Source: Aureimonas sp. ME7 (GTDB lineage Bacteria; Pseudomonadota; Alphaproteobacteria; Rhizobiales; Rhizobiaceae). Taken from it: a stretch of DNA of 64,000 bases. The translations under genes and the position numbers were made by a program. The stretch is taken from NCBI RefSeq assembly GCF_903970965.1, contig NZ_CAJCKW010000002.1:540597-604596 (forward strand). Direction: 5' to 3'. The notes beneath the pieces were generated by a model that worked only from the letters and a program-made list of their open reading frames with translations, had not been told where the DNA came from and did no database searches. Shown in pieces: positions 1-8,871 of the stretch (its first letter is position 1; every line of letters starts with the position of its first letter).

Positions 1-721
1 TGAAGTTCTGCGACAGCGTGCCGTTCGTGTAGGTCACGGTCGTGTCGGACTCGCCGAGGTCGGTGTAGAGGTACTCGAGGCCGAGCGAGAGGTTCGGCGT
101 GACGAGGTAGTCGACGCCAGCGCCGACGGCGTAGCCGACGTCGTCCGAGTCGGAGTTGACGGTCGGCACGAAGCCGTTGGTCGCCGTCAGCGTGCCCGGA
201 GCGAAGTACTTCGTGTCCGTGTCGGCATAGGCGAGACCACCGGTCGCGTAGACGGCGAAGCGGTCAGCAACGATACCGGCCTTCGCGCGGACGGTGCCGA
301 CGAAGTTGATGTCCGAGGACACGCCGAACGTGTCGACGACGCCCGGAGCGGAGGTGATCGAGAACGACGAGTTGGACGAGGCGTCGATGTAGTTGATGTC
401 GGCGACGACACCCACCAGGAAGTTGTTGATCTGGTAGTCGTAGCCGACGTGCACGCCGCCGATGAAGGCCGCGTCGTCGCTGTCGCCCGAGCCGCCCGAG
501 AAGGCGGTCGTGGCGAAGGCGCCGGTGTTCGGGTTGTAGCGGACGTCGCCGGCGTCGTTGTTGAACGCAACACCAGCCTGGCCACCGACGTAGAAGCCGG
601 TCCAGTTATAGGCCGGAGCGATCGCGACCACGGGGGCGGCGGGCTCTTCGTACACGACGTCGGCCGCGAGAGCCGGGGTCACGAAAGCCGTCGAGGCGAG
701 AAGGAGGGCAAAACGCTTCAT
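1..721 (-). CDS. Outer membrane beta-barrel protein, Omp25/Omp31-like (3' end outside window)
   Basis: I see 240 codons of a minus-strand gene whose C-terminus lies beyond base 1. The N-terminus is a clear signal peptide (MKRFALLLAS..., cleavage after PALA near residue 19), followed by an Ala/Pro-rich linker and the motif NWTGFYVGG at residues 39-47, a hallmark of the small rhizobial porin-like Omp25/31 family. The rest alternates aromatic and polar residues with Asp/Ser/Thr-rich loops, as in an 8-stranded outer membrane barrel (for example VGYDYQINNFLVG, FAVYATGGLAYA, LSLGLEYLYTDLG). GGAG lies 8 nt before the ATG at 721. No paralogue is visible here, so an exact family member name is not justified. 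Confidence 0.85.
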   Translation of the reverse strand, partial: MKRFALLLASTAFVTPALAADVVYEEPAAPVVAIAPAYNWTGFYVGGQAGVAFNNDAGDVRYNPNTGAFATTAFSGGSGDSDDAAFIGGVHVGYDYQINNFLVGVVADINYIDASSNSSFSITSAPGVVDTFGVSSDINFVGTVRAKAGIVADRFAVYATGGLAYADTDTKYFAPGTLTATNGFVPTVNSDSDDVGYAVGAGVDYLVTPNLSLGLEYLYTDLGESDTTVTYTNGTLSQNF

Positions 722-1345
722 ATTCGATACTCCACTGTCGCCTTGGCGACGTTTCTTCCAACGGATCCGACGACCCGAAAGACTGGACCCGATTATTTCG
801 GGCTTGAGGCGATTTAGGGTCCGCACCCCTGCCGAGGCAATGGCACCTGGAGCGATCCCGACCGCCATGTGACCTGAGTGCAACAGCTTGGCGCAGGGCA
901 GAATGGCGTTCGACGTCTTCAATACGGTCCCAAGCTTAAAGCTTGCTTAAACCATACCGCTTGGGTCCATGCATTTAATATAAAAAAATCAACATCTTAG
1001 GACGGCAATCAACGGATTGTTCACCAAGATTTTCGCAACTGCGAAAGGTGTGATGGACTCTCGCGTCATGACCCCTTGAACGGCGCTTGAACGGTCCGTT
1101 GTCCGCCTTCCGAACGGACGGGCAACCCGACTCGGAAAGCGGCATAATTATGCCGCAAATCAAGCACTTCGGCGCCTTACATGTGACCGAGGACTTAAGA
1201 TGAAGGTCCGACCCGTGCGCGCGGCCGACGAACAAGCCGTGACGCATTGTCACCAAAAGCTCTCTTGCAACCATCGCGAAGGATTGGCATCGTCCCCTCC
1301 CTTCGGCGCCGGGCCGCCTTAATGGACGGCCCGGGCTTCGCGATT
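722..1345. other. Intergenic region upstream of the omp gene; no convincing gene
   Basis: This 624-bp stretch has two relatively AT-rich patches (about 930-1000 and 1140-1160) and no reading frame with the strong GC3 bias of the neighbouring genes. A 99-codon minus-strand frame at 975-1274 is rich in Cys/His/Arg and looks accidental. It holds the CtrA-type site listed separately and probably the omp promoter. A GC-rich hairpin (1310-1316 with 1327-1333) sits just past the aldolase stop but has no U-tract. Confidence 0.5.
936..950. promoter_or_regulatory. Candidate CtrA binding site TTAA-N7-TTAA
   Basis: The plus strand reads TTAA (936-939), seven bases, TTAA (947-950), an exact full CtrA box as defined in Caulobacter and conserved in Rhizobiales. 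It overlaps the odd palindrome CAAGCTT-A-AAGCTTG (931-945). It lies about 215 bp upstream of the outer membrane protein start, in otherwise empty sequence. One exact match in 64 kb of GC-rich DNA is unlikely but not impossible by chance. Confidence 0.45.
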
Positions 1346-2257
1346 TCAGGCGTAGACGTCCATCACGTCCGAGAGAAGACGCAGCGCATCTTCCTTGGAG
1401 CGCTGGAACGAGTTGCGGCCGATGATCGAGCCGTTGCCCCCGCCTTCGCGAATGGCGCGCACCTCGTCCAGAAGCTCGTCGGTGTTCTTCGCCGCCCCAC
1501 CGGAGAAGACGACGATCCGCTTGCCGGCGAACGAGGCCTGCATGACGTGACGAACGCGATCCGCTCCGGTTTCGCCGAGGATCTTGTTCTTCTCGTAGGA
1601 GGACACCGCGTCCTTCAAATCGACATGGCTGGTCGGCAGCTTGACCTTGATGATCGTCGCTCCGAGAAGGGCCGCCATGTGCGCGGCATAGGCGATGATG
1701 TCGAGGCCGGTTTCGCCTTCCTTCGTCACCTTGCCGCCGCGCGGATAGGACCAGACCACCGTCATCAGGCCGCGCGACTTCGCTTGAAGCGTGATCTCGC
1801 GCAGCTCTTCCATCATGTCGTAGGAATCGTCCGCGCCGGGATAGATGGTGAAGCCGACACCCACGCAGCCGAGCCGCAGCGCATCTTCCACCGTTCCCGT
1901 CAGCGCCTGGTCCTGCTTGTTGACCAGCGAGTTGCCGCTGTTGAGCTTCAGGATCAGCGGCACCTCGCCCGCGAACGTATCGGCCCCCTGCTCCAGAAGC
2001 CCGAGCGGCGCGGCATAGCCGGACACGCCGGAATCGATCGCCAGTTGGTAGAGGTAGTGTGGGTCGTAGGCGATCGGGTTGGGCGCGAAGGAGCGCGCCG
2101 GGCCATGCTCGAAGCCCTGGTCCACCGGAAGGATCACGAGGCGGCCGGTACCGGCCAAACGACCATGCATCAGGAGACGCGACAGGTTGGACTTCAGCCC
2201 CGGCGTCTCGCCCTCGTACCAGGACAAGATCTTACGTACGGTATCGGTTCTCAGCAT
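1346..2257 (-). CDS. fbaB: Class I fructose-bisphosphate aldolase (DhnA/FbaB type)
   Basis: The 303-residue protein is a TIM-barrel Schiff-base aldolase of the DhnA (archaeal-type class I) family, which cleaves fructose-1,6-bisphosphate in central carbon metabolism. Visible landmarks are VDQGFEHG at about 45-52, LKLNSGNSL near 103-111, the Gly/Ser segment VWSYPRGG near 168, the Schiff-base region ATIIKVKLP (candidate lysines 204/206), and the phosphate-binding segment FSGGAAK. The frame extends 26 codons upstream, but the ATG at 2257 has a good site (AGGA, about 7 nt spacing) and family proteins begin here, so I chose it. It stands alone, transcribed away from the membrane protein gene behind it. 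The symbol follows the E. coli homologue. Confidence 0.9.
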   Translation of the reverse strand: MLRTDTVRKILSWYEGETPGLKSNLSRLLMHGRLAGTGRLVILPVDQGFEHGPARSFAPNPIAYDPHYLYQLAIDSGVSGYAAPLGLLEQGADTFAGEVPLILKLNSGNSLVNKQDQALTGTVEDALRLGCVGVGFTIYPGADDSYDMMEELREITLQAKSRGLMTVVWSYPRGGKVTKEGETGLDIIAYAAHMAALLGATIIKVKLPTSHVDLKDAVSSYEKNKILGETGADRVRHVMQASFAGKRIVVFSGGAAKNTDELLDEVRAIREGGGNGSIIGRNSFQRSKEDALRLLSDVMDVYA

Positions 2258-2516
2258 CGGCGTTTCCTGCCCCAGAATGAAGGCGCCCGGCGAAGCGATC
2301 GGGCGCTCCAGGCTTTCATGCAGATGCCGCGACACAGCGGCAAGACCAGAAAATCTTGCGCTACCAATAAAATCGGTTGAATTAAAAGGCGCTGGACTGA
2401 GTGTGAACTCGATGTTGCTTCGGGAACATCCACCGGAGATGGTGAAAACATCATTTCAATGGATTTAATACGCTTTTCCTCCGATCAGGTCTTACGCGGG
2501 AGGGGACGCCGTGAAC

Positions 2517-2541
2517 GAAAACAGGGGGCCGAAGCCCCCTG
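2517..2541 (-). terminator. Rho-independent terminator after the 2569-3477 gene
   Basis: On the minus strand an 8-bp perfect stem (CAGGGGGC with GCCCCCTG, 2522-2529/2534-2541) closed by a TTCG tetraloop is followed by GTTTTCG. It lies 28 nt past the stop of the membrane protein gene. Confidence 0.8.
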
Positions 2542-2568
2542 GATCCCATACCGACCGGCGATGAACGT

Positions 2569-3477
2569 TCAGTCGCGGTAGTAGCCGACGGTGCGCGCAG
2601 GCCGACCGACGATGCCGCCGAGCGCCGCGACGATCAGGCCGAGGGCCAAGCCGACGAAAGCGCCGAAGGCGGTCGCCGACGCGGCATTGGCGGCCTTGCC
2701 GGCAGCCTGACGCGCCTGGTCGACGGCTTGGTCGTACTGCGCCTGGAACTGGTTGAGGCGCTGCTCCGCCTCGGCTTGGCTGATGCCGGCCTGCGAGGAA
2801 ATCAGCTGCACGGCCGCACTGCGCTGCTGCGGGGTCGCATCCTGGCCGAGGCCCTGGACGATCTGAGAGACCGCGGCGCCGAGGTCCTGCGTCCCGGCGG
2901 CCTGCCGGGCGTCGGCGGCGGCGTCCTGAGCCGCCCCTTGCGCCTGATCGGCCGCCTGCTGCGCCTGATTCTCGCCCCGCGCCAGAAGATCGCGCGCCTG
3001 CTGCTGCAGGCCGGGCGGCAGGGCGTCGAGCGAGTCCGGCGTGACCGACTGGACCGCCGAGCCGAGCGAGGTCACCGTGGAGCCCAGTGCTCCGAAGGCG
3101 CTGGTGGCGAGAGCCGAGGCGCCGCTGGTCAGGAGATAGACCGCGACGAGCGTTGCCGTCGCCCAGGTGGTGATGCCGTGCAGCGCCGCGTCTCGCTTGG
3201 CCGGGGCGCCGGCGAAGCGCGCGGCCGCGAAGGCGCCGATGAAGGTCGCGACGAGGACCGTCAGGATCGCCCAGATCCCGCTGGCCGAGGTGAAGGTGGA
3301 AAGGGCGGGACTGTCGGCGGTTTCCGGATCCAGCGTCGCCAGCCCGATGCCGATGCCCAGAAGCGCCAGCATAATCTGGATGACGAGCGCCAGGATCGTA
3401 CCGGCTATGATGGCTCCCCAGGAAATACGCCGGACTGGCAAGGATCCGTATCCACTGCGATCGACGACATCGACCAT
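2569..3477 (-). CDS. Four-TM membrane protein with Gln/Ala-rich central region (PhnA-like protein of Rhizobiales)
   Basis: The 302-residue protein has hydrophobic segments at about 20-48, 68-89 and 102-118, and a glycine-rich one near the C-terminus (about 270-293: GAFVGLALGLIVAALGGIVG). Between them is a long Gln/Ala/Asp-rich, probably helical stretch (about 160-260). The order resembles proteins annotated as PhnA-like or as general-stress membrane proteins in Rhizobiales; the biochemical role is unknown. The frame continues 58 codons upstream, but GGAG 9 nt before the ATG at 3477 decides the start. A strong terminator follows. No partner genes are visible. Confidence 0.75.
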   Translation of the reverse strand: MVDVVDRSGYGSLPVRRISWGAIIAGTILALVIQIMLALLGIGIGLATLDPETADSPALSTFTSASGIWAILTVLVATFIGAFAAARFAGAPAKRDAALHGITTWATATLVAVYLLTSGASALATSAFGALGSTVTSLGSAVQSVTPDSLDALPPGLQQQARDLLARGENQAQQAADQAQGAAQDAAADARQAAGTQDLGAAVSQIVQGLGQDATPQQRSAAVQLISSQAGISQAEAEQRLNQFQAQYDQAVDQARQAAGKAANAASATAFGAFVGLALGLIVAALGGIVGRPARTVGYYRD

Positions 3478-3881
3478 GACGATTGACTCCAACTCTGGCG
3501 AGGCCTGGCGCCTCGACCGCATCGCCCACTCGAAATCGAGTGAAGCCCACCTCATGAAAACTTGGCGGCGGCGCGGATTTTTCCAGTCGGCGCGCCCGGT
3601 TTTCCCATCAAAACGCGTCCAAGCGAGGGAAGATCGAACGTTTGCATGCAACGTAGCGAGATTCCCGCCTCGCTCAGGGGCACGCAGGCCCGCGACATAC
3701 GGCGCGAATGATCACCGCCGGGCTTCGACCGCGCCGATGGGTCGTGGTATGAACGCATCACCTGTTCGGCTTTGCGCGATGCCGACCCAAGTTTGACTGG
3801 CGCAAGTCGTCGTTCCGCCCTCTTTGTGTTCGCTGCCTGTCGGGCACGCCCATCCCCTTGCATTTGAAGGACCTTCGCCGA
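3478..3881. other. 404-bp divergent intergenic region
   Basis: The stretch separates the divergent membrane protein gene and the TPR lipoprotein gene and must carry both promoters. I see no reading frame with native codon bias, no RNA fold I recognise and no clear operator. An EcfG-type stress promoter (GGAAC-N16/17-CGTT) was looked for ahead of the membrane protein gene and not found. Confidence 0.5.
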
Positions 3882-4745
3882 GTGTCTTCGCTGATTCGCG
3901 CTTTCCCGCCCGCCTCGTTCCGCATGCCGGCGGTGTCCTCGCTGGGCGTACTGATGATGGTGGCCCTGGCCGGGTGCCAAAGCGGCCCGACCTTGCAGTC
4001 GATCAGCCTCGAGCAGGCGCAGGGTTCGGCCGAGAATCTTTCCTCGCTGACCGCCGCCGTGAACGCCGATCCGCGCAACCCGGAAACCTACAACGTGCGC
4101 GGTATCGCCTATGGCCGGTCGGGCGACAACAAGCGCGCGATCCAGGATTTCACCACCGCGATCCAGCTCGATCCGAACTTCTACCAGGCCTATGCGAACC
4201 GCGCCCTGGTGCTGCGTCAGACCAACCAGAACGCCGAGGCCGTCGCCGACTACAACCAGGCGATCCGGATCAATTCGAACTACGACTCGGCCTATATCGG
4301 GCGCGGCAACATCTATCGCATCGCCAACCGCAACCGCGAGGCGCTCGGCGACTTCCAGAAGGCGATCGACCTCAACACGACCGATCCGCGCGCCTATCAC
4401 AATCGCGGCCTGCTCTATCAGCTCGACAAGCAGCATCGGCAGGCAATCGAGGATTTCTCCACCGCCATCTCGATGGATGCCAACGCGCCCGAGCCCTATT
4501 CGGCCCGCGCCGTGTCCTACCTCGCGCTCAACAACGTCGAGGACGCCTCGGACGACATCAACCGCGCGATCCAGCTCGACGGCAAGCGCGCGGAATTCTG
4601 GGCGACGCAGGGCCTCGTCCTGGAAGCGCGCGGCGACAAGGCCAAGGCCTATCGCTCCTTCGCCCATGCCGCGCAGCTCGACCCGAACTACCAGCCGGCC
4701 AAGGACGGCGTCGGGCGCACGCGGGGCTCGGCGGCGGGCGCCTGA
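3882..4745 (+). CDS. TPR-repeat lipoprotein
   Basis: The 287-residue protein begins with a lipoprotein signal ending in the lipobox LAGC, followed by about six consecutive 34-residue tetratricopeptide repeats (each with the pattern AY..RG..Y...G....A..DF..AI.L). It therefore probably sits at the membrane periphery and acts as a protein-protein adaptor, much as NlpI does, but partners are unknown. An upstream TTG at 3858 would also work; I chose the GTG at 3882 because AAGGA (3867-3871) lies 10 nt ahead and the resulting signal peptide is of normal length. The gap to the next gene is 112 nt, so co-transcription is possible. Confidence 0.85.
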   Translation: MSSLIRAFPPASFRMPAVSSLGVLMMVALAGCQSGPTLQSISLEQAQGSAENLSSLTAAVNADPRNPETYNVRGIAYGRSGDNKRAIQDFTTAIQLDPNFYQAYANRALVLRQTNQNAEAVADYNQAIRINSNYDSAYIGRGNIYRIANRNREALGDFQKAIDLNTTDPRAYHNRGLLYQLDKQHRQAIEDFSTAISMDANAPEPYSARAVSYLALNNVEDASDDINRAIQLDGKRAEFWATQGLVLEARGDKAKAYRSFAHAAQLDPNYQPAKDGVGRTRGSAAGA

Positions 4746-4857
4746 GGTTTCGCCTCGTCACGTTTCGTGAAGGGGCGGCGAAGGAGCCGTGGAAACAAAG
4801 TCTTGGGTCAAAGGTTAACGGCGCGAACTTATCGTTCCAGTCGAGTGAACCCAACCC

Positions 4858-5358
4858 ATGAAAACTCCCCTCCTCGCCCTTGCCGCCCTCGCGGCGGCAA
4901 CTGCCCTTCCCGCCACCGCAGAGGCCGGCGCCAAGGTCGGCACTTTGGTCTGCAAGAGCCAAGGCACGATCAATCAGATCGTCTCGTCCAGCGAGACGGT
5001 GCTTTGCAACTACATCCCGTTCGGCCGGACGCGGGCAGCCGAGACCTATGTCGGCACGCTCGACACCTATGGCGTCGATCTCGGCATCACCGGTCGCACG
5101 CTGATGACGTGGTCGGTTCTGGCCGCGAGCTTCCAGGAGGGCGAGCCGGTCTCGCTCGCCGGCCGTTACTTCGGCACCAGCGTCGACGTCTCGTTTGCGG
5201 CCGGGGTCGGCGGCAAGTCGCTGATCGGCGGGCCGAACCGTGGCTTCACGCTGCAGCCGACCAGCCTTCAGGTGCAGGAAGGCGTCAACGCCACGGTCGG
5301 CGTCGCGCGGCTGACGCTGGATGAGGCGCAACCCGTCGCGATGATCTACAAGCCGTAA
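4858..5358 (+). CDS. DUF992 family exported protein
   Basis: The 166-residue protein has a typical signal peptide (MKTPLLALAALAAATALP..., cleavage near ATAEA) and the DUF992 pattern: GTLVCKS at about 28-34, SxETVLCNY at 45-52, the FGRT segment, and a C-terminal half rich in glycine and small residues. Cys32 and Cys50 are positioned to form a disulfide in the periplasm. The family is common and single-domain in Rhizobiales and has no known function. A strong hairpin terminator follows directly. Confidence 0.85.
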   Translation: MKTPLLALAALAAATALPATAEAGAKVGTLVCKSQGTINQIVSSSETVLCNYIPFGRTRAAETYVGTLDTYGVDLGITGRTLMTWSVLAASFQEGEPVSLAGRYFGTSVDVSFAAGVGGKSLIGGPNRGFTLQPTSLQVQEGVNATVGVARLTLDEAQPVAMIYKP

Positions 5359-5368
5359 GTCGGCAGTC

Positions 5369-5398
5369 GGGGAGCCCTCCGAGGGCTCCCCTTCTTCG
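5369..5398 (+). terminator. Rho-independent terminator between convergent DUF992 and pntB genes
   Basis: A 10-bp perfect stem (GGGGAGCCCT with AGGGCTCCCC, 5369-5378/5382-5391) with a 3-nt loop is followed by TTCTTCGTT. It sits between convergent stops and may work in both directions, although only the plus strand has a pyrimidine tail. Confidence 0.8.
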
Positions 5399-5399
5399 T

Positions 5400-6800
5400 T
5401 CAGTGCGCGAGCGCCTTGACGATGTCCTCCACCATCTTCTTGGCGTCGGCAAACAGCATCATCGTGTTGTCCTTGTAGAACAACGTGTTGTCGATGCCGG
5501 CATAGCCGGAACCGAGCGAACGCTTTATGAAGAGGCAGGTCTGCGCCTGATCGACGTTGAGGATCGGCATGCCGAAGATCGGCGAGGACGGATCGTCGCG
5601 CGCTGCCGGGTTGGTCACGTCGTTGGCCCCGATCACGAAGGCGACGTCGGTCTGGGCGAACTCGGAGTTGACGTCCTCCAGCTCGAAGACCTCGTCGTAG
5701 GGCACGTTGGCCTCCGCCAGGAGCACGTTCATGTGCCCGGGCATGCGGCCCGCCACCGGATGGATGGCGTACTTCACCTCCACCCCCTCTCGCTTCAGCG
5801 TGTCGGCCATCTCGCGCAGGGCATGCTGCGCCTGCGCCACCGCCATGCCGTAGCCCGGCACGATGATGACGCGCGCCGCGTTCTTCATGAGATAGGCGGC
5901 GTCGTCGGCCGAGCCCTGCTTAACGGTGCGCTCCACCCCATCGGCGCTCGCCGGCCCCACGGCATCCGCCCCGAAGCCGCCGAGAATGACGGAGACGAAG
6001 GAGCGGTTCATGCCCTTGCACATGATGTAGGACAGGATCGCGCCCGACGAGCCGACGAGCGCGCCGGTGATGATCAGGGCGAGATTCTGCAGGGTGAAGC
6101 CGATGCCGGCGGCCGCCCAGCCCGAATAGGAATTCAGCATCGACACGACGACCGGCATGTCCGCGCCGCCGATCGGGATGATCAGGAGGACGCCGAGCAT
6201 CAGGGCCGCAAGGACCACGAACCAGAACAGGGCGTGGCTTTCCGTCGTCGCGAAGACGAACACCAGAACGACGAGCAGAACCGCCAGCGCGATGTTGATC
6301 AGATGGCGCTGCGGCAGGAGGATCGGCTTGCCGCTCATCCGCCCGTCGAGCTTCAGGTAGGCGATCACCGAGCCGGTGAAGGTGATCGCGCCGATCGCGA
6401 CGCCAAGCGACATTTCCACGAGCGCCTGGGCGTGGATCGCGCCGACCACGCCGATGCCGATGGCCTCGGGCGCATAGAGCGCGGCGGCCGCCACCATCAC
6501 GGCCGCAAGGCCGACGAGGGAGTGGAACGCCGCCACGAGCTGCGGCATCGCGGTCATCGCGATCCGCCGCGCGACATAGGCGCCAATGCCGCCGCCAAGG
6601 CCAAGCCCCAAGACGATCAGCACCAGGCCGCCGAGCGAGGGCCGCGCCAGCGCCAGCGTCGTGAGGACGGCGAGCGCCATGCCGGCCATGCCGTAGACGT
6701 TGCCCCGGCGCGAGGTGGTCGGATGCGACAGGCCGCGCAGGGCCAGGATGAAGAGGACGCCGGAGACGAGATACAGGAAGGATGCGAAATTCTGGGACAT
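5400..6800 (-). CDS. pntB: NAD(P) transhydrogenase subunit beta
   Basis: The 466-residue integral membrane protein makes up the NADP(H)-binding half of the proton-pumping transhydrogenase in the inner membrane, which makes NADPH from NADH at the expense of the proton gradient. About nine hydrophobic segments fill the first 270 residues. The C-terminal domain III carries the dinucleotide fold around VIIVPGYGMAVAQAQ and the conserved segments HPVAGRMPGHMNVLLAEA and VIGANDVTNPAA. It is the last gene of a three-gene operon (alpha1-alpha2-beta) with a 4-nt gap to the preceding gene. Confidence 0.97.
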   Translation of the reverse strand: MSQNFASFLYLVSGVLFILALRGLSHPTTSRRGNVYGMAGMALAVLTTLALARPSLGGLVLIVLGLGLGGGIGAYVARRIAMTAMPQLVAAFHSLVGLAAVMVAAAALYAPEAIGIGVVGAIHAQALVEMSLGVAIGAITFTGSVIAYLKLDGRMSGKPILLPQRHLINIALAVLLVVLVFVFATTESHALFWFVVLAALMLGVLLIIPIGGADMPVVVSMLNSYSGWAAAGIGFTLQNLALIITGALVGSSGAILSYIMCKGMNRSFVSVILGGFGADAVGPASADGVERTVKQGSADDAAYLMKNAARVIIVPGYGMAVAQAQHALREMADTLKREGVEVKYAIHPVAGRMPGHMNVLLAEANVPYDEVFELEDVNSEFAQTDVAFVIGANDVTNPAARDDPSSPIFGMPILNVDQAQTCLFIKRSLGSGYAGIDNTLFYKDNTMMLFADAKKMVEDIVKALAH

Positions 6801-6804
6801 CGTC

Positions 6805-7218
6805 CTAGCGATCCTTCTTCCGGTACATGGCCAGCATGCGCTGGGTCACCAGGAACCCGCCGAAGATGTTGACGCTCGCCAGGACCAGCGCGACGAACCC
6901 GAAACCGGTGGCAAGTCCCGAAGCGGACAGACCGACGGTCAGCACCGCGCCGACGATGATCACCGAGGAAATGGCGTTGGTCACCGCCATCAGCGGCGTG
7001 TGGAGCGCGGGCGTCACCGCCCAGACGACGTAGTAGCCGACGAAGATCGCCAGAACGAAGATCGCCAGATGGAAGACGAACGGATCGGAGCCGTGCGCGG
7101 CGACCTGCGATCCCGCTTGGATGGCGATATCGTCGAGGCTCGCGCGCGCCGTGCCGATCGACTGGCTCGCGCTGTCCAGCATCTGGCGCGTATGGGAAAG
7201 AGCGTTCTCGTTCATCAA
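6805..7218 (-). CDS. pntAB: NAD(P) transhydrogenase subunit alpha part 2 (membrane part)
   Basis: The 137-residue protein corresponds to the membrane segment that in E. coli is fused to the C-terminus of PntA. It has three to four hydrophobic helices with the family segment [22 protein letters not shown]. Separate alpha1 and alpha2 chains are the usual alphaproteobacterial arrangement. Its ATG overlaps the stop of the upstream alpha1 gene by 4 nt (ATGA), which indicates translational coupling. Confidence 0.95.
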   Translation of the reverse strand: MMNENALSHTRQMLDSASQSIGTARASLDDIAIQAGSQVAAHGSDPFVFHLAIFVLAIFVGYYVVWAVTPALHTPLMAVTNAISSVIIVGAVLTVGLSASGLATGFGFVALVLASVNIFGGFLVTQRMLAMYRKKDR

Positions 7219-8387
7219 TCCCCTCCCTGGTCCGTCGCCGAGACGCCGGTATCGACGGGCGTCTCGCGCCTGAATCGATCCTGCACCACGTTGCCGTCAT
7301 GCGTCAGCGCGGTCGCCGCCTGGAGCTCGTCCGAAAGGTCGATCCGCAGCGCGTGGGTTTCCTTGTCGATCAAGGTTTCCACGAAGGCCGACAGGTTGCG
7401 CGCGTAGAGAAGCGAGGCGGAGGCCGCGATGCGGCCGGGCACGTTGAGATAGCCGACGACGCGGGCCGGGCCGACTTCGGCCACCTCGCCGGGCACGGCG
7501 CCCTCGACATTGCCGCCCCGCTCCACCGCGAGATCGACGATCACCGAGCCGGGCTTCATACTTTCCACGACCGCGCGCGAGACGAGACGTGGCGCCGGGC
7601 GGCCGGGGATCAGCGCCGTGGTGATGACGATGTCCTGCTTGGTGATGTGGCTGGCAGTCAGTTCGGCCTGTTGGGCCTGATAGGCCTCCGACATCGGCTT
7701 GGCGTAGCCGGCGGCCGTTTCGGCGGCGCGGAACTCGTCGTCCTCGACCGCCACGAACTTGGCGCCGAGCGATTCGACTTGTTCCTTGGCGGCGGGGCGA
7801 ACGTCCGTCGCCGTCACCACGGCGCCGAGGCGCCGGGCGGTCGCGATCGACTGAAGGCCGGCAACGCCCGCCCCCATCACGAAGACGCGCGCGGCCGGTA
7901 CGGTTCCGGCGGCGGTCATCATCATCGGAAAGGCGCGGTCGTAGAGGGCGGCGGCATCCACCACCGCCTGATAGCCGGCGAGATTTGCTTGCGAGGACAG
8001 GACGTCCATGACCTGCGCGCGCGTGATGCGCGGCATGAGCTCCATGGCAAAGCTCGTCAGCCCCGCTTCCGCCATCTCGGCGACCGCGTCCTCGTGCCCA
8101 TAGGGGTCGAGGATACCGACGATCACGGCGCCGCGCCGGTAGGAGGCGATCTCCCCGGCATCCGGCCGGCGCACCTTGAGGACGAGGTCGGCGCTTCCAG
8201 CCTCCTCAGCCTCGCCGATGCGCGCACCGGCGGCCTCGAAGGCGGCGTCGGGAAGGCGCGAGCCTTCCCCCGCGCCACGCTCGACCACGACCTCGGCACC
8301 GAGACCGATCAGCCGTTTGACGCTGTCGGGCGAGGCTGCGACGCGGGACTCACCCGCATCGCGCTCGCGCGAAACGAAGATCTTCAT
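7215..8387 (-). CDS. pntAA: NAD(P) transhydrogenase subunit alpha part 1 (NAD-binding)
   Basis: The 390-residue soluble domain I is of the alanine dehydrogenase/PntA fold and binds NAD(H). It has the N-terminal [22 protein letters not shown], the Rossmann motif [22 protein letters not shown] in the middle, and the PGRPAPRLV and [12 protein letters not shown] segments typical of PntA. The start at 8387 rather than 8426 is supported by GGGAGGAG just upstream and by family length. It leads the operon pntAA-pntAB-pntB. Confidence 0.97.
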   Translation of the reverse strand: MKIFVSRERDAGESRVAASPDSVKRLIGLGAEVVVERGAGEGSRLPDAAFEAAGARIGEAEEAGSADLVLKVRRPDAGEIASYRRGAVIVGILDPYGHEDAVAEMAEAGLTSFAMELMPRITRAQVMDVLSSQANLAGYQAVVDAAALYDRAFPMMMTAAGTVPAARVFVMGAGVAGLQSIATARRLGAVVTATDVRPAAKEQVESLGAKFVAVEDDEFRAAETAAGYAKPMSEAYQAQQAELTASHITKQDIVITTALIPGRPAPRLVSRAVVESMKPGSVIVDLAVERGGNVEGAVPGEVAEVGPARVVGYLNVPGRIAASASLLYARNLSAFVETLIDKETHALRIDLSDELQAATALTHDGNVVQDRFRRETPVDTGVSATDQGGD

Positions 8388-8479
8388 GAATGCTCCTCCC
8401 AAAGCAGCCGGACTCGGGCCACGCATGCGGCCCGGTCGATCCCTCGCCTCCCGTCCGGCCGTTCAGCCGGCGAAGGGCG

Positions 8480-8725
8480 TCAGTGCGTCTTGGGAGCTTT
8501 CGAGTCAGACAGGACGAAGCTCGCGGCCACGAAGAAGACGATCACTGTGAGCACGCTCATGATGATGCCGCCGCCGATGATCAGCCCGACCAGCATGCCC
8601 AGAAGGATCGCGACGATCGCGATGGAGCCGTACTTCACGAGCGCGAGGAAGCCCATATAGGTCCGGTCGTGCTCGGCGTAGTCCATCGTGGTGCCCTTCC
8701 ACTCGTAACCCAGATCCTCGGCCAT
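8480..8725 (-). CDS. aa3-type cytochrome c oxidase subunit IV
   Basis: The 81-residue protein matches the bacterial subunit IV family: a short polar N-terminus with YAEHDRTYMGFLALVKYG (about 16-33), then two hydrophobic segments. It is an accessory inner membrane subunit of heme-copper oxidases and is usually encoded away from the main cox genes, next to pntAA in many Rhizobiales. AGGAG precedes the ATG at 8725. A 16-bp repeat covers codons 7-11 and the leader (see finding). Its transcript may continue into the pnt operon 92 nt downstream. Confidence 0.88.
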   Translation of the reverse strand: MAEDLGYEWKGTTMDYAEHDRTYMGFLALVKYGSIAIVAILLGMLVGLIIGGGIIMSVLTVIVFFVAASFVLSDSKAPKTH

Positions 8726-8764
8726 TCCGCTCCTGCCCTTCCACTCGTATTCGATGTGGGCGCA

Positions 8765-8792
8765 GTTATACGCGACGCATGCGCGCTGACAA
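8765..8792 (-). promoter_or_regulatory. Candidate housekeeping promoter for the COX IV gene (and possibly pnt)
   Basis: On the minus strand TTGTCA (8792-8787) and TATAAC (8770-8765) are separated by 16 nt, and start about 40 nt before the ATG at 8725. Both hexamers are close to the sigma-70 consensus in an otherwise GC-rich region. Confidence 0.55.
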
Positions 8793-8814
8793 TCGGCCCC
8801 GTCATCTGCCCCCA

Positions 8815-8844
8815 CGAAAACGGGGCGTCTCGAAAGACGCCCCG
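8815..8844 (-). terminator. Rho-independent terminator after the PfpI-like gene
   Basis: On the minus strand a 10-bp perfect stem (CGGGGCGTCT complement pair, 8821-8830/8835-8844) with a 4-nt loop is followed by TTTTCG. It lies about 28 nt past the stop at 8872. Confidence 0.85.
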
Positions 8845-8871
8845 CCCGGTTCCCATCGTCATTTCCGACGT

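Noticed and set aside
975..1274. 99-codon minus-strand frame in the omp upstream gap
   Set aside because: Rich in Cys, His and Arg, no ribosome binding site, no GC3 bias, and overlaps the AT-rich regulatory stretch.
4782..4815. EcfG-type promoter ahead of the DUF992 gene (GGAAAC, 17 nt, GGTTAA)
   Set aside because: Only a loose fit to GGAAC-N16/17-CGTT in both boxes; not strong enough to report as a site.
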